Shown here piece by piece: positions 42,371 through 51,751 of a stretch of DNA of 64,000 bases. The stretch is from positions 2,170,001 through 2,234,000 of the forward strand of contig NZ_AP025463.1 in the NCBI RefSeq assembly GCF_024347335.1, given 5' to 3'. Position 1 is the stretch's first letter. Each line of letters begins with the position of its first letter. Made by a program: the position numbers and the translations under genes. Source of the DNA: Vibrio celticus (lineage in GTDB: Bacteria; Pseudomonadota; Gammaproteobacteria; Enterobacterales; Vibrionaceae). The notes under the pieces were generated by a model. That model did no database searches and was not told the DNA's origin. It was given only the letters and a program-made list of their open reading frames with translations.

Positions 42371-43020
42371 GATCCCCGGTTCATTCGTTCCTCTTGCCCG
42401 AGGATGACGACGTGGGATTATAAACGTTGCTAGAGAAGCTTTGAGGTCATGGCGTCATTCCCTAGAGCGAGGAACGAGTCCATAGGGAATCCCTTACAAC
42501 ATGTCATTGTATGGCTTTATTCAAGACGCTATCTGATGCGATGAATTAAACACAAGTCAATCAGCAGACCGGCAAGAGATCCCCGGTTCATTCGTTCCTC
42601 ACGCCCGAGGATGACGACGTGGGTGTACAGGCGGTGTTAGTGATGGCTTTGAGGCTGTGGCGCCTTTCCGTCATTCCCTCGCGTGAAGAATGAGTTCATT
42701 GGGAGTCCCTTACAACATGTCGATGTATTGCTTTGTTCAGAAACTATTTGATGCAATAGATTAAACTGAAGTTAATCAGCAAGCGGCAAGAGCTCCCCGG
42801 TTCGCTCGTTCCTCACGCCCGAGGATGACGACGTGGGATTATAAACGTTGCTAGAGTAGCTTTGAGGTCATGGCGTCACTCCCTAGAGCGAGGAATGAGT
42901 TCATAGAAAATCTCGCACTGAAACCAACAAAGTTCACTACACAGATAAAGGAATGAAAAGTTAATCATCTGTCCGTGTCTACGTCATTCCCTAGCACGAG
43001 GAACGAGTTCATAGGGAATC
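42371..43020. repeat. Array of seven REP-like palindromes in alternating orientation
   Basis: Units of about 38 bases lie at 42371-42408, 42454-42491, 42578-42615, 42670-42707, 42792-42829, 42875-42912 and 42983-43020. The first six alternate in orientation (forward, reverse), giving three inverted pairs repeated every ~207-214 bases; the last is a lone reverse unit. Each folds into a hairpin with a conserved TCGTTCCTC-type loop. Forward units pair ATCCCCGG with CCGAGGAT, reverse units ATTCCCTA with TAGGGAAT, so the stem is kept while its sequence differs. This is the layout of a BIME-type element. Confidence 0.8.
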
Positions 43021-43134
43021 TCGCTTTTAAAACGAACTTGATTGCGAAATTTTGAGGCAAAATAGAAATGAATTTTTAGCGCGGATTCGAACAACAAGAG
43101 TTCCTAAACGTAAAAGCTAAACGCCAGAAACCAA

Positions 43135-43163
43135 AAAGCCCGAACATTTCTGTTCGGGCTTCT
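43135..43163 (-). terminator. Terminator of the tRNA operon
   Basis: AGCCCGAACA (43137...) pairs with TGTTCGGGCT and the minus-strand transcript continues into a U-run from the A-tract at 43133-43137. Confidence 0.85.
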
Positions 43164-43168
43164 TAATT

Positions 43169-43244
43169 TGGAGCGATACATCGGGTTCGAACCGATGACC
43201 TCAACCTTGGCAAGGTTGCGCTCTACCAACTGAGCTAGTATCGC
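43169..43244 (-). tRNA. tRNA-Gly (anticodon GCC), distal copy
   Basis: The minus strand folds as a 76-base cloverleaf beginning GCGATACTAGCTCAG and ending in encoded CCA. The anticodon arm ACCTTGCCAAGGT gives anticodon GCC, and the T-arm GGTTCGAACC is standard. It is identical to the copy at 43444-43519 and is the last gene of the cluster. Confidence 0.95.
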
Positions 43245-43276
43245 ATTTGCTTTATCAAGATAAAGACTTTAATAGA

Positions 43277-43363
43277 TGGTGCCCCGGGCCGGACTTGAAC
43301 CGGCACAGCGCGAACGCCGAGGGATTTTAAATCCCTTGTGTCTACCAATTCCACCACCAGGGC
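43277..43363 (-). tRNA. tRNA-Leu (anticodon UAA)
   Basis: An 87-base class II tRNA with a long variable arm (CGGCGTTCGCGCTG), acceptor stem GCCCTGG/CCGGGGC and encoded CCA. The anticodon loop ATTTAAAAT gives UAA. Confidence 0.95.
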
Positions 43364-43443
43364 ACGCAATTCTTTATTGCGATGCCGATTACTGAAAAGT
43401 AAAACACCATCTTAATGCTGACGCCAATCAACATTAAAAAATT

Positions 43444-43519
43444 TGGAGCGATACATCGGGTTCGAACCGATGACCTCAACCTTGGCAAGGTTGCGCTCTA
43501 CCAACTGAGCTAGTATCGC
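43444..43519 (-). tRNA. tRNA-Gly (anticodon GCC), proximal copy
   Basis: Identical in sequence to the copy at 43169-43244, with encoded CCA. It lies between the tRNA-Cys and tRNA-Leu genes. Confidence 0.95.
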
Positions 43520-43565
43520 ATTTTCATTCTTAATATCTCTTAACTTATCAAGTTAAGAAAAAGAA

Positions 43566-43639
43566 TGGAGGCGCCTCCCGGAGTCGAACCGAGGTCCACG
43601 GATTTGCAATCCGCTGCATAGCCACTCTGCCAAGGCGCC
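43566..43639 (-). tRNA. tRNA-Cys (anticodon GCA)
   Basis: A 74-base cloverleaf starting GGCGCCTTGGCAGAGTGG with acceptor GGCGCC/GGCGCC-type pairing, anticodon loop ATTGCAAAT (GCA) and encoded CCA. First gene of the tRNA operon. Confidence 0.95.
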
Positions 43640-43690
43640 TTAGTAACTCCAATCGAATCGCTCATTGCCATCCTCTTGGGTACGGGATGC

Positions 43691-43718
43691 ATTCTACGGA
43701 TTCAGACGATTGAGTCAA
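43691..43718 (-). promoter_or_regulatory. Promoter of the tRNA operon
   Basis: On the minus strand TTGACT (43718-43713) and TAGAAT (43696-43691) are separated by 16 bases, about 50 bases upstream of tRNA-Cys. They are followed by a GC-rich stretch (GCATCCCG), as in stringently controlled stable-RNA promoters. The remaining AT-rich sequence to 43870 shows nothing else I can name. Confidence 0.7.
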
Positions 43719-43874
43719 TATTATTTTTGTATTTTTAATTCGTTTGAATAGATTTCATACGAAACAGGCCAAATAGCTGACTTTATGTTCAAAACACACT
43801 GTGAGCGGGTTATTCAAAGGAGATCTATATCACATTAGATATCCACTATTGATAACTTAACCTTAGGTTAAAGA

Positions 43875-43901
43875 TCAAAAAAGCGAGCCTCAGCTCGCTT
43901 C
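43875..43901 (-). terminator. Terminator of uvrY-uvrC-pgsA group
   Basis: AAGCGAGC pairs with GCTCGCTT around a four-base loop, with a U-run following on the minus strand, right after the pgsA stop. Confidence 0.85.
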
Positions 43902-43905
43902 TTCA

Positions 43906-44463
43906 TCAATGATGTTTTTCGTCTAACAAATCGTCTTTGGCGGCCATCAAGTATTGTGCCATTGACCAGTAAGTAAGTACGGTTGCGACATAGAGCGCAA
44001 TGTATCCGACCCATACCATCCAATCGTCGTAGCGCCAGATAAGTACCCAAAGGGCGAACATCTGAGAAACCGTTTTTACTTTACCAACCCAAGATACCGC
44101 AACACTTGCACGTTTACCGATTTCAGCCATCCATTCACGAAGCGCTGAGATGATGATCTCACGAGCAATCATGGTCACCGCTGGGATAGTTATCCAAATC
44201 GAGTGGTAATGCTCAGTAATCAGGATAAGAGCCGTAGCGACCAACACTTTGTCAGCCACAGGGTCAATGAAGGCACCAAAGCGAGACGTTTGCCCTAACT
44301 TACGAGCTAGCATGCCATCTAGCCAGTCAGTGAAACCTGCTACCCAAAACACCATCGCAGCAGCGAAAGGAGCCCATTGATAAGGTAGATAGAAAACGAC
44401 AACGAATACTGGGATCAAAAATAGTCTCAGTAAGGACAAAATGTTAGGTATATTCAAACGCAT
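43906..44463 (-). CDS. pgsA: CDP-diacylglycerol-glycerol-3-phosphate 3-phosphatidyltransferase
   Basis: A 185-residue membrane enzyme with the CDP-alcohol phosphotransferase motif D-G-x2-A-R-x8-G-x3-D-x3-D (DGMLARKLGQTSRFGAFIDPVAD) and about four to five hydrophobic helices. It makes phosphatidylglycerol phosphate, the precursor of phosphatidylglycerol. It follows uvrC by 46 bases, the conserved uvrY-uvrC-pgsA order followed by tRNA-Gly/Cys/Leu genes as in E. coli. Confidence 0.95.
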   Translation of the reverse strand: MRLNIPNILSLLRLFLIPVFVVVFYLPYQWAPFAAAMVFWVAGFTDWLDGMLARKLGQTSRFGAFIDPVADKVLVATALILITEHYHSIWITIPAVTMIAREIIISALREWMAEIGKRASVAVSWVGKVKTVSQMFALWVLIWRYDDWMVWVGYIALYVATVLTYWSMAQYLMAAKDDLLDEKHH

Positions 44464-44509
44464 ATTATTGGGCTCTTATTAATTGCGCTTTAATGGTGCG
44501 GGATTTTTA

Positions 44510-46342
44510 CTATTGTTTCAATGCTTGATAAATGTTTTCTGCCAAAGAATGACTAATGCCCGGCACTTTGGCTATTTCTTCGACAGTTGCACGCTTAAGT
44601 TCTTGTAAGCCACCCATATATTTCAGCAAAGCTTGACGACGTTTAGGCCCTACCCCTTCAATTCCTTCCAAAGCGCTGGTTCTACGTGTTTTGCCACGTT
44701 TCGCCCTGTGCCCTGCAATCGCATGATTATGGCTTTCATCACGGATGTGCTGGATAAGGTGTAGTGCTGGCGCATCACTGGGTAAATTGAACTCTTCCCC
44801 TTCTAGGGTCACTAGAGTCTCTAAACCAGGTTTACGAGTCACGCCTTTAGCAATACCCATCATTCTTGGTCTAAACGGCCAATCCCCCCAATATTGAGAA
44901 ATGATCTCATGAGCGCGGTTTAGCTGACCTTTACCACCATCGATAAAGATGATGTCTGGGATCTTGTCGACATCGAGTTGCTTCGAATAACGTCTCTCAA
45001 GTGCCTGAGCCATCGCTGCGTAATCATCGCCGCCTGTAATACCTGTGATGTTGTAACGGCGGTACTCCGGTTTCACCGGACCTTCTTGATTGAATACCAC
45101 ACACGACGCAATCGTACTTTCACCCATGGTATGACTGATATCCAAACATTCCATGCGCTTGATAGCATCCATCGACAACACTTCTTGGAGCTCTTTGAAG
45201 CGCTGATTAATCGTCATCTTGTGATTAATCTTGGTGGTAATAGCCGTCAATGCATTGGTATTCGACAATTTAAGGTAACGACCTCGAGTACCTGAAGGGT
45301 TGGTATTGAAGTGAATCTTACGACCCGCCACTTCACACAAGGCTTCTTGAATCGGTGTGACATCTTCCATCAAATCGGCATTGAGAATCAAACGAGTTGG
45401 GATGGTTCTCGCTTCATTATGCGCAAGATAGTATTGGCTTAAAAAGCTCGAAAAGACCTCTTCTCGCACCGTATTGTTGGGAATCTTAGGAAAGTGGCTT
45501 CGGCTACCTAAGACTTTGCCTTGGCGAATCATCAAGATATGAATACACGCTACGCCATTCTCTTGAGCAAAGCCCAACACGTCCATATCTTCCATTGAAT
45601 CGTCAGATACGTATTGTTGTTCTTGCACGCGTCGAATCGCTTGGATTTGGTCACGGAAAGCGGCAGCGTGTTCAAAGCGAAGCTCTCGGCTTGCTGTGTC
45701 CATTTTGTCGATGAGCGTCTCAAGGACTAGCTTATCCTTCCCTTGCAGGAACAGACGAACGTAGTCGATAAGTTCACTGTACTCTTCATCAGAGATGATT
45801 GAGCTAACACATGGCGCAGCACAACGACCAATCTGATACATCAAACATGGACGTGTTCTGTTGGCATAAACCGTATCTTCACACTGGCGGGCAGGAAAGA
45901 TTTTTTGTATTAGGTGTAGCGTCTCACGCACAGCGCCGGAATCAGGATAAGGACCAAAGTATTCACCCTTTTTCTTTTTAGCGCCGCGGTGCATCGACAA
46001 ACGAGGATGCTTGTGACCGCTAATAAAAATATAAGGGTACGACTTATCATCACGCAAAAGTACGTTGTATTTAGGCAAGTACTGCTTGATGTAGTTGTGC
46101 TCAAGAATGAGCGCTTCTGTTTCCGTGTGCGTCACAGTGACATCGATCTTGTCAATATTACTGACTAGAGCGCGTGTTTTTTCACTATCGACTTTTTTAC
46201 GGAAATAACTGGAAAGGCGTTTTTTAAGGTTCTTAGCTTTACCGACGTAAATAACGACAGCCTCGGCGTTATACATTCGATAAACGCCGGGCTGCTCTGT
46301 TACTGTCTTGAGGAATGAGACTGAGTCAAACAAGTTGGTCAC
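44510..46342 (-). CDS. uvrC: Excinuclease ABC subunit C
   Basis: A 610-residue nucleotide excision repair endonuclease. The N-terminal GIY-YIG domain (PGVYRMY...VIYVGKAKNLKKRL), the central UVR motif region (LIDKMDTASRELRFEHAAAFRDQI), the RNase H-like domain (FIDGGKGQLN) and the C-terminal helix-hairpin-helix pair (LEGIEGVGPKRRQALLKYM and VPGISHSLAENIYQ) are all visible. It makes both incisions around UvrB-bound damage. It lies 15 bases downstream of the response regulator gene. Confidence 0.97.
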   Translation of the reverse strand: MTNLFDSVSFLKTVTEQPGVYRMYNAEAVVIYVGKAKNLKKRLSSYFRKKVDSEKTRALVSNIDKIDVTVTHTETEALILEHNYIKQYLPKYNVLLRDDKSYPYIFISGHKHPRLSMHRGAKKKKGEYFGPYPDSGAVRETLHLIQKIFPARQCEDTVYANRTRPCLMYQIGRCAAPCVSSIISDEEYSELIDYVRLFLQGKDKLVLETLIDKMDTASRELRFEHAAAFRDQIQAIRRVQEQQYVSDDSMEDMDVLGFAQENGVACIHILMIRQGKVLGSRSHFPKIPNNTVREEVFSSFLSQYYLAHNEARTIPTRLILNADLMEDVTPIQEALCEVAGRKIHFNTNPSGTRGRYLKLSNTNALTAITTKINHKMTINQRFKELQEVLSMDAIKRMECLDISHTMGESTIASCVVFNQEGPVKPEYRRYNITGITGGDDYAAMAQALERRYSKQLDVDKIPDIIFIDGGKGQLNRAHEIISQYWGDWPFRPRMMGIAKGVTRKPGLETLVTLEGEEFNLPSDAPALHLIQHIRDESHNHAIAGHRAKRGKTRRTSALEGIEGVGPKRRQALLKYMGGLQELKRATVEEIAKVPGISHSLAENIYQALKQ

Positions 46343-46357
46343 TATACGATCTCAGTG

Positions 46358-47002
46358 TTAAAGGGTCTCAGTGTCTAACATTCCATGTCTAATCGCTAAA
46401 TGTGTCAGCTCTACATCGCCACTGATATCCAGCTTACTGAACAAGCGGTAGCGGTAACTGTTGACTGTTTTAGGACTTAGATTGAGTTGTTCTGAAATAT
46501 CCGTCACTTTCTGACCTTTAGTAATCATCATCATGATTTGAAGTTCACGTTCAGATAAGTCTGCGAATGGATTTTCAGACGCAGGCGAGAATTGGCTTAA
46601 AGCCATCTGCTGCGCAATTTCTGGTGAAATGTATCGTTGGCCACTATTAACCACTCGAATTGCATTTACCATTTCATCCGGACCTGCCCCTTTAGTAAGG
46701 TAACCAGCAGCTCCAGCTTGCATCACTTTAGTTGGAAACGGATTTTCCGTATGAACAGTTAAAACGATGATTTTAACATCAGGGTTGAAACGCAAGATTT
46801 TCTTGGTTGCTTCTAAGCCACCAATACCAGGCATATTCATATCCATCAAAATAACGTCAGTATTGTTAGTACGACACCATTTTGCAGCATCTTCACCGCT
46901 TTCAGCTTCCCCTGCTACGTTCATTCCACGGACGTCTTCAATAATACGTCGTATCCCTGTGCGAACCAGCTCGTGATCATCTACAAGGAAAACATTTATC
47001 AA
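46358..47002 (-). CDS. uvrY: UvrY/GacA/VarA-type response regulator
   Basis: A 214-residue two-component regulator with an N-terminal receiver domain (DDHELVR; phospho-acceptor Asp54 in ILMDMNMPG) and a C-terminal LuxR-type helix-turn-helix (ISEQLNLSPKTVNSYRYRLFSKL). Placement directly before uvrC is diagnostic for UvrY/SirA/GacA; vibrios call it VarA, part of the VarS/VarA-Csr system. In related species it activates Csr sRNAs. The divergent region to polB (426 bases) probably holds its promoter. Confidence 0.93.
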   Translation of the reverse strand: MINVFLVDDHELVRTGIRRIIEDVRGMNVAGEAESGEDAAKWCRTNNTDVILMDMNMPGIGGLEATKKILRFNPDVKIIVLTVHTENPFPTKVMQAGAAGYLTKGAGPDEMVNAIRVVNSGQRYISPEIAQQMALSQFSPASENPFADLSERELQIMMMITKGQKVTDISEQLNLSPKTVNSYRYRLFSKLDISGDVELTHLAIRHGMLDTETL

Positions 47003-47428
47003 ACTTGTATCTCCACACTATTAATTGGCTCTGCAACCACTGTGTCGTTTCATCTGTTTGAAACAATTGAACAAAGGAACAGTGGATCGCAGCATTGAGT
47101 ACATCTTAACTTAATTACTAAAAAAAAGCTCTGTTGAATATGTGCTGAAACACGAACTTTAGCAAGTACTTATTAACAAATAAGCTAACTAAAACAACAA
47201 GCTTTTTCTAAAAATCAACCAGTTAAAACAACACCCAATAAAATTACATAAGATAGAGATATTTTCAATACCATTGAATAACCATTCGCGACAATTTCAC
47301 TTATTTGCTTATAGAGTCCCGTTATTTGCCTCTACTAACTAGAATTTAGTTAGTATTTTTACTGCCTGTTGTGCGCAGAGGGTCGCTAGATGGTAGTATT
47401 CGATCCCCCATTTCAATAGGTTACTACA
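47003..47428. other. uvrY-polB divergent intergenic region
   Basis: This 426-base AT-rich stretch contains no open frame with a good start and no hairpin terminator. Promoters for both divergent genes must lie here, but I see no confident LexA box. Confidence 0.4.
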
Positions 47429-49792
47429 TTGGATATTCAGCAAGGCTTTGTACTCACAAGACAAGCAAGAGATTTTTCAGGGCGCACACAAATCGACTTG
47501 TGGTTAAGCACCCCTCAAGGCCCTACTCTGCTGACAATTCAAAATGAAAAACCGGTATTTTTTGTTGCTCAATCTGACGTTGAAGCATGTCAGGCAATCG
47601 CAGCGAAAGAGTCGATTGATTGCCAATTTAAGCCTCTAGAACTAGCCACATTCGAGCAAACACCCCTCGCCGCGTGTTACACCTCACTGTCGAGAAGTAG
47701 CTTTGGTTTAGCGCAAGCCTTTCACAACGAAGAAATCCAAACCTTTGAAAGCGATATTCGACTCGCCGATCGATTCTTAATGGAACGTTTTATCAAAGGA
47801 AGTATTGAGTTCACAGGATCTGCTGTGCAAAAAAATCAGCATCGCCGAGTCTCAAATGCGAAATGCCGAGCAGGTGATTACTTACCCAGCCTATCTGTGG
47901 TCTCGCTTGATATTGAGTGTTCGGAAAAAGGCGTGCTTTATTCAATTGGCCTAGACAGCCCGATGGACAGCCGAGTAATCATGGTCGGCGAAGCACAACA
48001 AGCTGAAACCAATATCCAATGGGTTGCCAACGAGAAAGCGCTACTCGAAGCAATGATAGCTTGGTTCTCTAAATTTGATCCTGACATCATCATTGGCTGG
48101 AACGTTATCGATTTCGATTTTAGGCTACTGCACAAACGTTCAGAATGGAACGAAGTGAAGCTCAACATCGGCAGAGACAACCAACCAAGCTTTTTCCGTA
48201 GTTCCGCTCAAAATCAGCAAGGTTTTATCACGATTCCAGGGCGCGTTGTTTTGGATGGTATCGATATGCTCAAGACAGCGACCTACCACTTCCGTTCTTG
48301 GTCGCTTGAGTCGGTATCACAAGAGCTGCTTGGTGAAGGCAAAGACATCCACAACGTTCACGACCGTATGGATGAGATAAACCGAATGTTTAAGTTTGAT
48401 AAACCTTCGCTCGCCAAGTACAACCTTCAAGACTGCGTGCTAGTAAACCGAATCTTCGAACACACTCATCTACTCGACTTCGCGATTGAGCGCTCTCGAC
48501 TAACCGGTGTAGAACTGGATCGCGTTGGTGGCTCTGTTGCTGCTTTTACTAATTTGTACCTACCACAGATACACAGAGCGGGTTATGTCGCACCTAACTT
48601 AGAGCCTGAGAACTGGATTGCGAGCCCCGGTGGTTATGTGATGGATTCAATTCCCAACCTGTACGACTCTGTTTTGGTGCTCGACTTCAAGAGCCTATAC
48701 CCATCAATCATCCGCTCGTTCCTGATTGACCCTATGGGGCTGATTGAAGGATTGAAGCTGGAACTAGGCCCAGACGAAAACCAAGCGGTCGAGGGTTTTA
48801 GAGGTGGTCAATTCCACCGTTCAAAGCACTTTCTGCCAGAGATGATCGAAAACCTCTGGGCTGCACGTGATGTGGCAAAGAAGAAGAACGAAAAGGCGTT
48901 CTCTCAGGCGATTAAGATCATCATGAACTCGTTTTATGGTGTGTTGGGTTCGTCTGGTTGTCGCTTCTTTGATACTCGCCTTGCCTCATCGATTACCATG
49001 CGCGGGCATGAAATCATGAAGCAAACCAAAGTGCTTATCGAAGACAAAGGCTATCAGGTGATTTATGGCGATACCGATTCAACCTTCGTGTCTCTGAACG
49101 GCAGCTATGATCAGCAAAAAGCAGACGAGATCGGGAGTGAACTTGTCGCTTACATCAACGATTGGTGGACGAATCACTTAAAAGAAACCTACAACCTAAC
49201 CTCTATACTCGAATTGGAATATGAGACTCACTATCGCAAGTTTCTTATGCCAACCATTCGAGGTTCAGAAACTGGCTCGAAGAAGCGCTATGCCGGTTTA
49301 ATCAATCAAGGTGACCAAGAGAAAATCATCTTCAAAGGGCTTGAGAGTGCAAGAACAGACTGGACGCCGTTGGCACAACAGTTCCAACAAACCCTGTATG
49401 AGATGGTGTTTCATGACCAAGACCCTACCGACTATGTCAGACAGTTTGTAAATGAGACTTCAGCGGGTAAACATGACGATTTACTGGTTTACCAGAAGCG
49501 TCTGCGTCGTAAGCTACATGAATACCAAAAGAACATTCCACCGCAGGTTCGTGCAGCTCGTATGGCCGATGAAATCAATGCTCAGTTAGGGCGCCCTCTT
49601 CAATACCAAAACAAAGGACGTATTGAATATTTGATTACTCTGAGCGGCCCTGAGCCTAAAGAGTATTTAAAGAGTGGTATTGATTATCAGCATTACATCG
49701 ACAAACAGATTAAACCCGTCGCTGAAGCTATCTTACCCTTCATCGGGTTAGATTTTGAACGAGTCAGTGGACAGCAATTAGGTTTATTCTAA
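47429..49792 (+). CDS. polB: DNA polymerase II (family B)
   Basis: A 787-residue family B polymerase with TTG as the start, AGG about eight bases ahead; the MDIQQGFVLTRQ opening lines up with E. coli PolB. The 3'-5' exonuclease motif DIE is at residues 161-163 (SLDIECSEKG). The polymerase motifs DFKSLYPSIIRSF (motif A) and YGDTDSTF (motif C) are intact. It acts in lesion bypass and replication restart. A strong terminator follows. Confidence 0.95.
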   Translation: MDIQQGFVLTRQARDFSGRTQIDLWLSTPQGPTLLTIQNEKPVFFVAQSDVEACQAIAAKESIDCQFKPLELATFEQTPLAACYTSLSRSSFGLAQAFHNEEIQTFESDIRLADRFLMERFIKGSIEFTGSAVQKNQHRRVSNAKCRAGDYLPSLSVVSLDIECSEKGVLYSIGLDSPMDSRVIMVGEAQQAETNIQWVANEKALLEAMIAWFSKFDPDIIIGWNVIDFDFRLLHKRSEWNEVKLNIGRDNQPSFFRSSAQNQQGFITIPGRVVLDGIDMLKTATYHFRSWSLESVSQELLGEGKDIHNVHDRMDEINRMFKFDKPSLAKYNLQDCVLVNRIFEHTHLLDFAIERSRLTGVELDRVGGSVAAFTNLYLPQIHRAGYVAPNLEPENWIASPGGYVMDSIPNLYDSVLVLDFKSLYPSIIRSFLIDPMGLIEGLKLELGPDENQAVEGFRGGQFHRSKHFLPEMIENLWAARDVAKKKNEKAFSQAIKIIMNSFYGVLGSSGCRFFDTRLASSITMRGHEIMKQTKVLIEDKGYQVIYGDTDSTFVSLNGSYDQQKADEIGSELVAYINDWWTNHLKETYNLTSILELEYETHYRKFLMPTIRGSETGSKKRYAGLINQGDQEKIIFKGLESARTDWTPLAQQFQQTLYEMVFHDQDPTDYVRQFVNETSAGKHDDLLVYQKRLRRKLHEYQKNIPPQVRAARMADEINAQLGRPLQYQNKGRIEYLITLSGPEPKEYLKSGIDYQHYIDKQIKPVAEAILPFIGLDFERVSGQQLGLF

Positions 49793-49818
49793 GATTATTG
49801 TCGAGGTTTCATCAAAAC

Positions 49819-49856
49819 AAAAAAGCAGAGGAATGTTCAATTCGCTCTGCTTTTTT
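49819..49856 (+). terminator. Terminator of polB
   Basis: AAAAGCAGAG pairs with CTCTGCTTTT, followed by more T, 30 bases after polB. It can also serve the convergent nucleotidyltransferase gene. Confidence 0.85.
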
Positions 49857-49877
49857 ATATCGATAGATTAAGAAACT

Positions 49878-50645
49878 CTATCCGATTCTAAACTCGGTTT
49901 TCTGATATTGCTTAACTAACCACTCACCAAAGCCATCAAGAATACCAATCACCGAACGTTTCGGGATCGGTCTACCTGAGAGTAAAATACCCAACCTTTG
50001 AATTTCGACTTCTCTATCTGGGTGATACTTCAAGAACTGTTGACCACATTCTACAGGATCATCGAACCAATACTTATCGCGATACATGACCAAGGAGTAG
50101 CTTGCTCTTAGCAGCTTCTTGGCAATGATCACTTGCGCGGCCACTTGTTGCTCTGGCGTTGTAGCTCGGGCTATCTTGTTGCGATACACCGCTAACCAGT
50201 TTTCCGCATCCATATTCCAATGCTTGGCAATTTCCCAACTCGTTTCAAAATCACCATAGCAATCTGACAAGTCCTCACCATGCACACATACGGCCAAATG
50301 CTTGAGCATAAAGCCCCAGGTGAAGATGTTGTCGAAATCGACTATCTCGCTCACCAAGGTGGTTTTAATCGCCACTTGAGTCACCTGTGGGAAGCTTTTT
50401 TGGAAGCGCCATTTAATGGTATTCAACAGCGTGGTTCGCTGATCAGGAAACGGGCGATGTGTCACCACAACCACATCAAGATTTGAGCGACCGACGACGG
50501 CTTGCTTGCGAGCAACACTGCCATAAATATAGACACTGTGTAGATTAGAACCTAATCCACCTTTTAAGAAGGTAATCAGATCGTTAACCACAGGTTGGAA
50601 TTCAGGTTGAAATGGCTGTGTTGGGTCAATAACAGGTAGCTGCAT
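49878..50645 (-). CDS. Nucleotidyltransferase-domain protein (aminoglycoside adenylyltransferase-like fold)
   Basis: A 255-residue protein with a pol-beta-like nucleotidyltransferase motif near residue 40: YGSVARKQAVVGRSNLDVVVV. Many active members have Asp-x-Asp; here the region reads NLDVV, with only one clear Asp, so activity is uncertain. A helical C-terminal part (residues ~130-250) resembles the KNTase/HEPN-like helper domain. No clear substrate can be given, and a drug-resistance role should not be assumed. It stands alone, convergent with polB. Confidence 0.65.
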   Translation of the reverse strand: MQLPVIDPTQPFQPEFQPVVNDLITFLKGGLGSNLHSVYIYGSVARKQAVVGRSNLDVVVVTHRPFPDQRTTLLNTIKWRFQKSFPQVTQVAIKTTLVSEIVDFDNIFTWGFMLKHLAVCVHGEDLSDCYGDFETSWEIAKHWNMDAENWLAVYRNKIARATTPEQQVAAQVIIAKKLLRASYSLVMYRDKYWFDDPVECGQQFLKYHPDREVEIQRLGILLSGRPIPKRSVIGILDGFGEWLVKQYQKTEFRIG

Positions 50646-50782
50646 AGGTCGTTTCGGTAAATAAAATCATGATTTAACAGTAACTCTATGATCGCCTAGG
50701 TGACTTTATGATTCAAGCTATTCCTATTTATAGCATCTCCGAGATATAATCAGCGGATAGACCCACTAAGGACAAACACAAA

Positions 50783-51352
50783 ATGCCTAGAGCAAGTGAA
50801 ATTAAAAAAGGTTTTGCTATCACAGTAGAAAGCAAAACAGTGATCGTTAAAGATATCGAAGTAACAACACCAGGCGGCCGTGGCGGCCAAAAGATTTACC
50901 GCTTCCGTGGTAACGATGTAGCAACTGGCGTTAAAACTGAAGTTCGCCACAAGGCCGACGAAATTGTTGAAACTATTGACGTAACTAAGCGTGCAGTAAT
51001 GTTCTCTTACGTTGATGGCAACGAGTACATCTTCATGGACAACGAAGATTACACACAATTCATCTTCAACGGTGAGACTATCGAAGACGAACTGCTGTTC
51101 ATCAACGAAGAAACTCAAGGCATGTACGCGATCCTTATCGACGGCAACGCTGCAACGCTTGAGCTACCAACATCTGTTGAGCTAGTTATCGAAGAGACTG
51201 ATCCTTCAATCAAAGGTGCATCAGCGTCTGCTCGTACTAAGCCTGCTCGTCTTTCTACAGGTCTTACTATTCAAGTACCTGAATACATCGCGACTGGCGA
51301 CAAAGTAGTAGTAAACACTGCTGAACGTAAATACATGAACCGCGCAAGCTAA
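50783..51352 (+). CDS. yeiP: EfpL (YeiP), elongation factor P-like protein
   Basis: The 189-residue three-domain protein has an EF-P fold. The loop that would touch the peptidyl-tRNA is TPGGRGGQK with an Arg at the tip rather than the modified Lys of EF-P, the mark of EfpL/YeiP. EfpL helps ribosomes through difficult sequences, complementing EF-P. ATG follows a TAAGGACA-type site. The dsDNA-mimic gene follows after 10 bases. Confidence 0.93.
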   Translation: MPRASEIKKGFAITVESKTVIVKDIEVTTPGGRGGQKIYRFRGNDVATGVKTEVRHKADEIVETIDVTKRAVMFSYVDGNEYIFMDNEDYTQFIFNGETIEDELLFINEETQGMYAILIDGNAATLELPTSVELVIEETDPSIKGASASARTKPARLSTGLTIQVPEYIATGDKVVVNTAERKYMNRAS

Positions 51353-51362
51353 GATACTTATT

Positions 51363-51692
51363 ATGACCGAAGCTAACGACCTAATGTCTTATGACGACGC
51401 AATTGACACTGCATACGACATCTTCCTAGAGATGGCACCTGACAACCTAGAACCTGCAGACGTGATTCTTTTCACAGCTCAGTTTGAAGATCGTGGCGCA
51501 GCAGAGCTTGTTGAAACTGGCGATGATTGGGTTGAACATGTTGGCTTTGAAGTCGACAAAGAGATCTACGCTGAAGTGCGCATTGGTCTTGTGAATGAAG
51601 CTGATGACGTTCTAGACGACGTATTTGCTCGCATGCTAATCAGCCGTGATCCAGAGCATAAGTTCTGTCACATGCTGTGGAAGCGCGACTAG
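51363..51692 (+). CDS. HI1450/YciU-family dsDNA-mimic protein
   Basis: A 109-residue very acidic protein (many Asp and Glu, such as DDAIDTAYDIFLEMAPD and EADDVLDDVFARM). The sequence fits the HI1450/YciU family, whose structure imitates the charge pattern of double-stranded DNA and may bind DNA-binding proteins. It lies 10 bases after efpL and ends before a clear terminator. Confidence 0.88.
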   Translation: MTEANDLMSYDDAIDTAYDIFLEMAPDNLEPADVILFTAQFEDRGAAELVETGDDWVEHVGFEVDKEIYAEVRIGLVNEADDVLDDVFARMLISRDPEHKFCHMLWKRD

Positions 51693-51751
51693 TACCGCTA
51701 TTGACACTCATCTGCATGAGTAAACAAGTATTCATGTACGCGAGTTAAAAG

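Noticed and set aside
42371..43020. CRISPR array
   Set aside because: Units alternate in orientation, vary in sequence, form hairpins and are spaced unevenly at about 40-90 bases; no cas gene is present.
47340..47428. LexA box before polB
   Set aside because: CTG and CAG occur near 47362-47380, but their spacing (11 bases between) and inner bases do not match CTGT-N8-ACAG.
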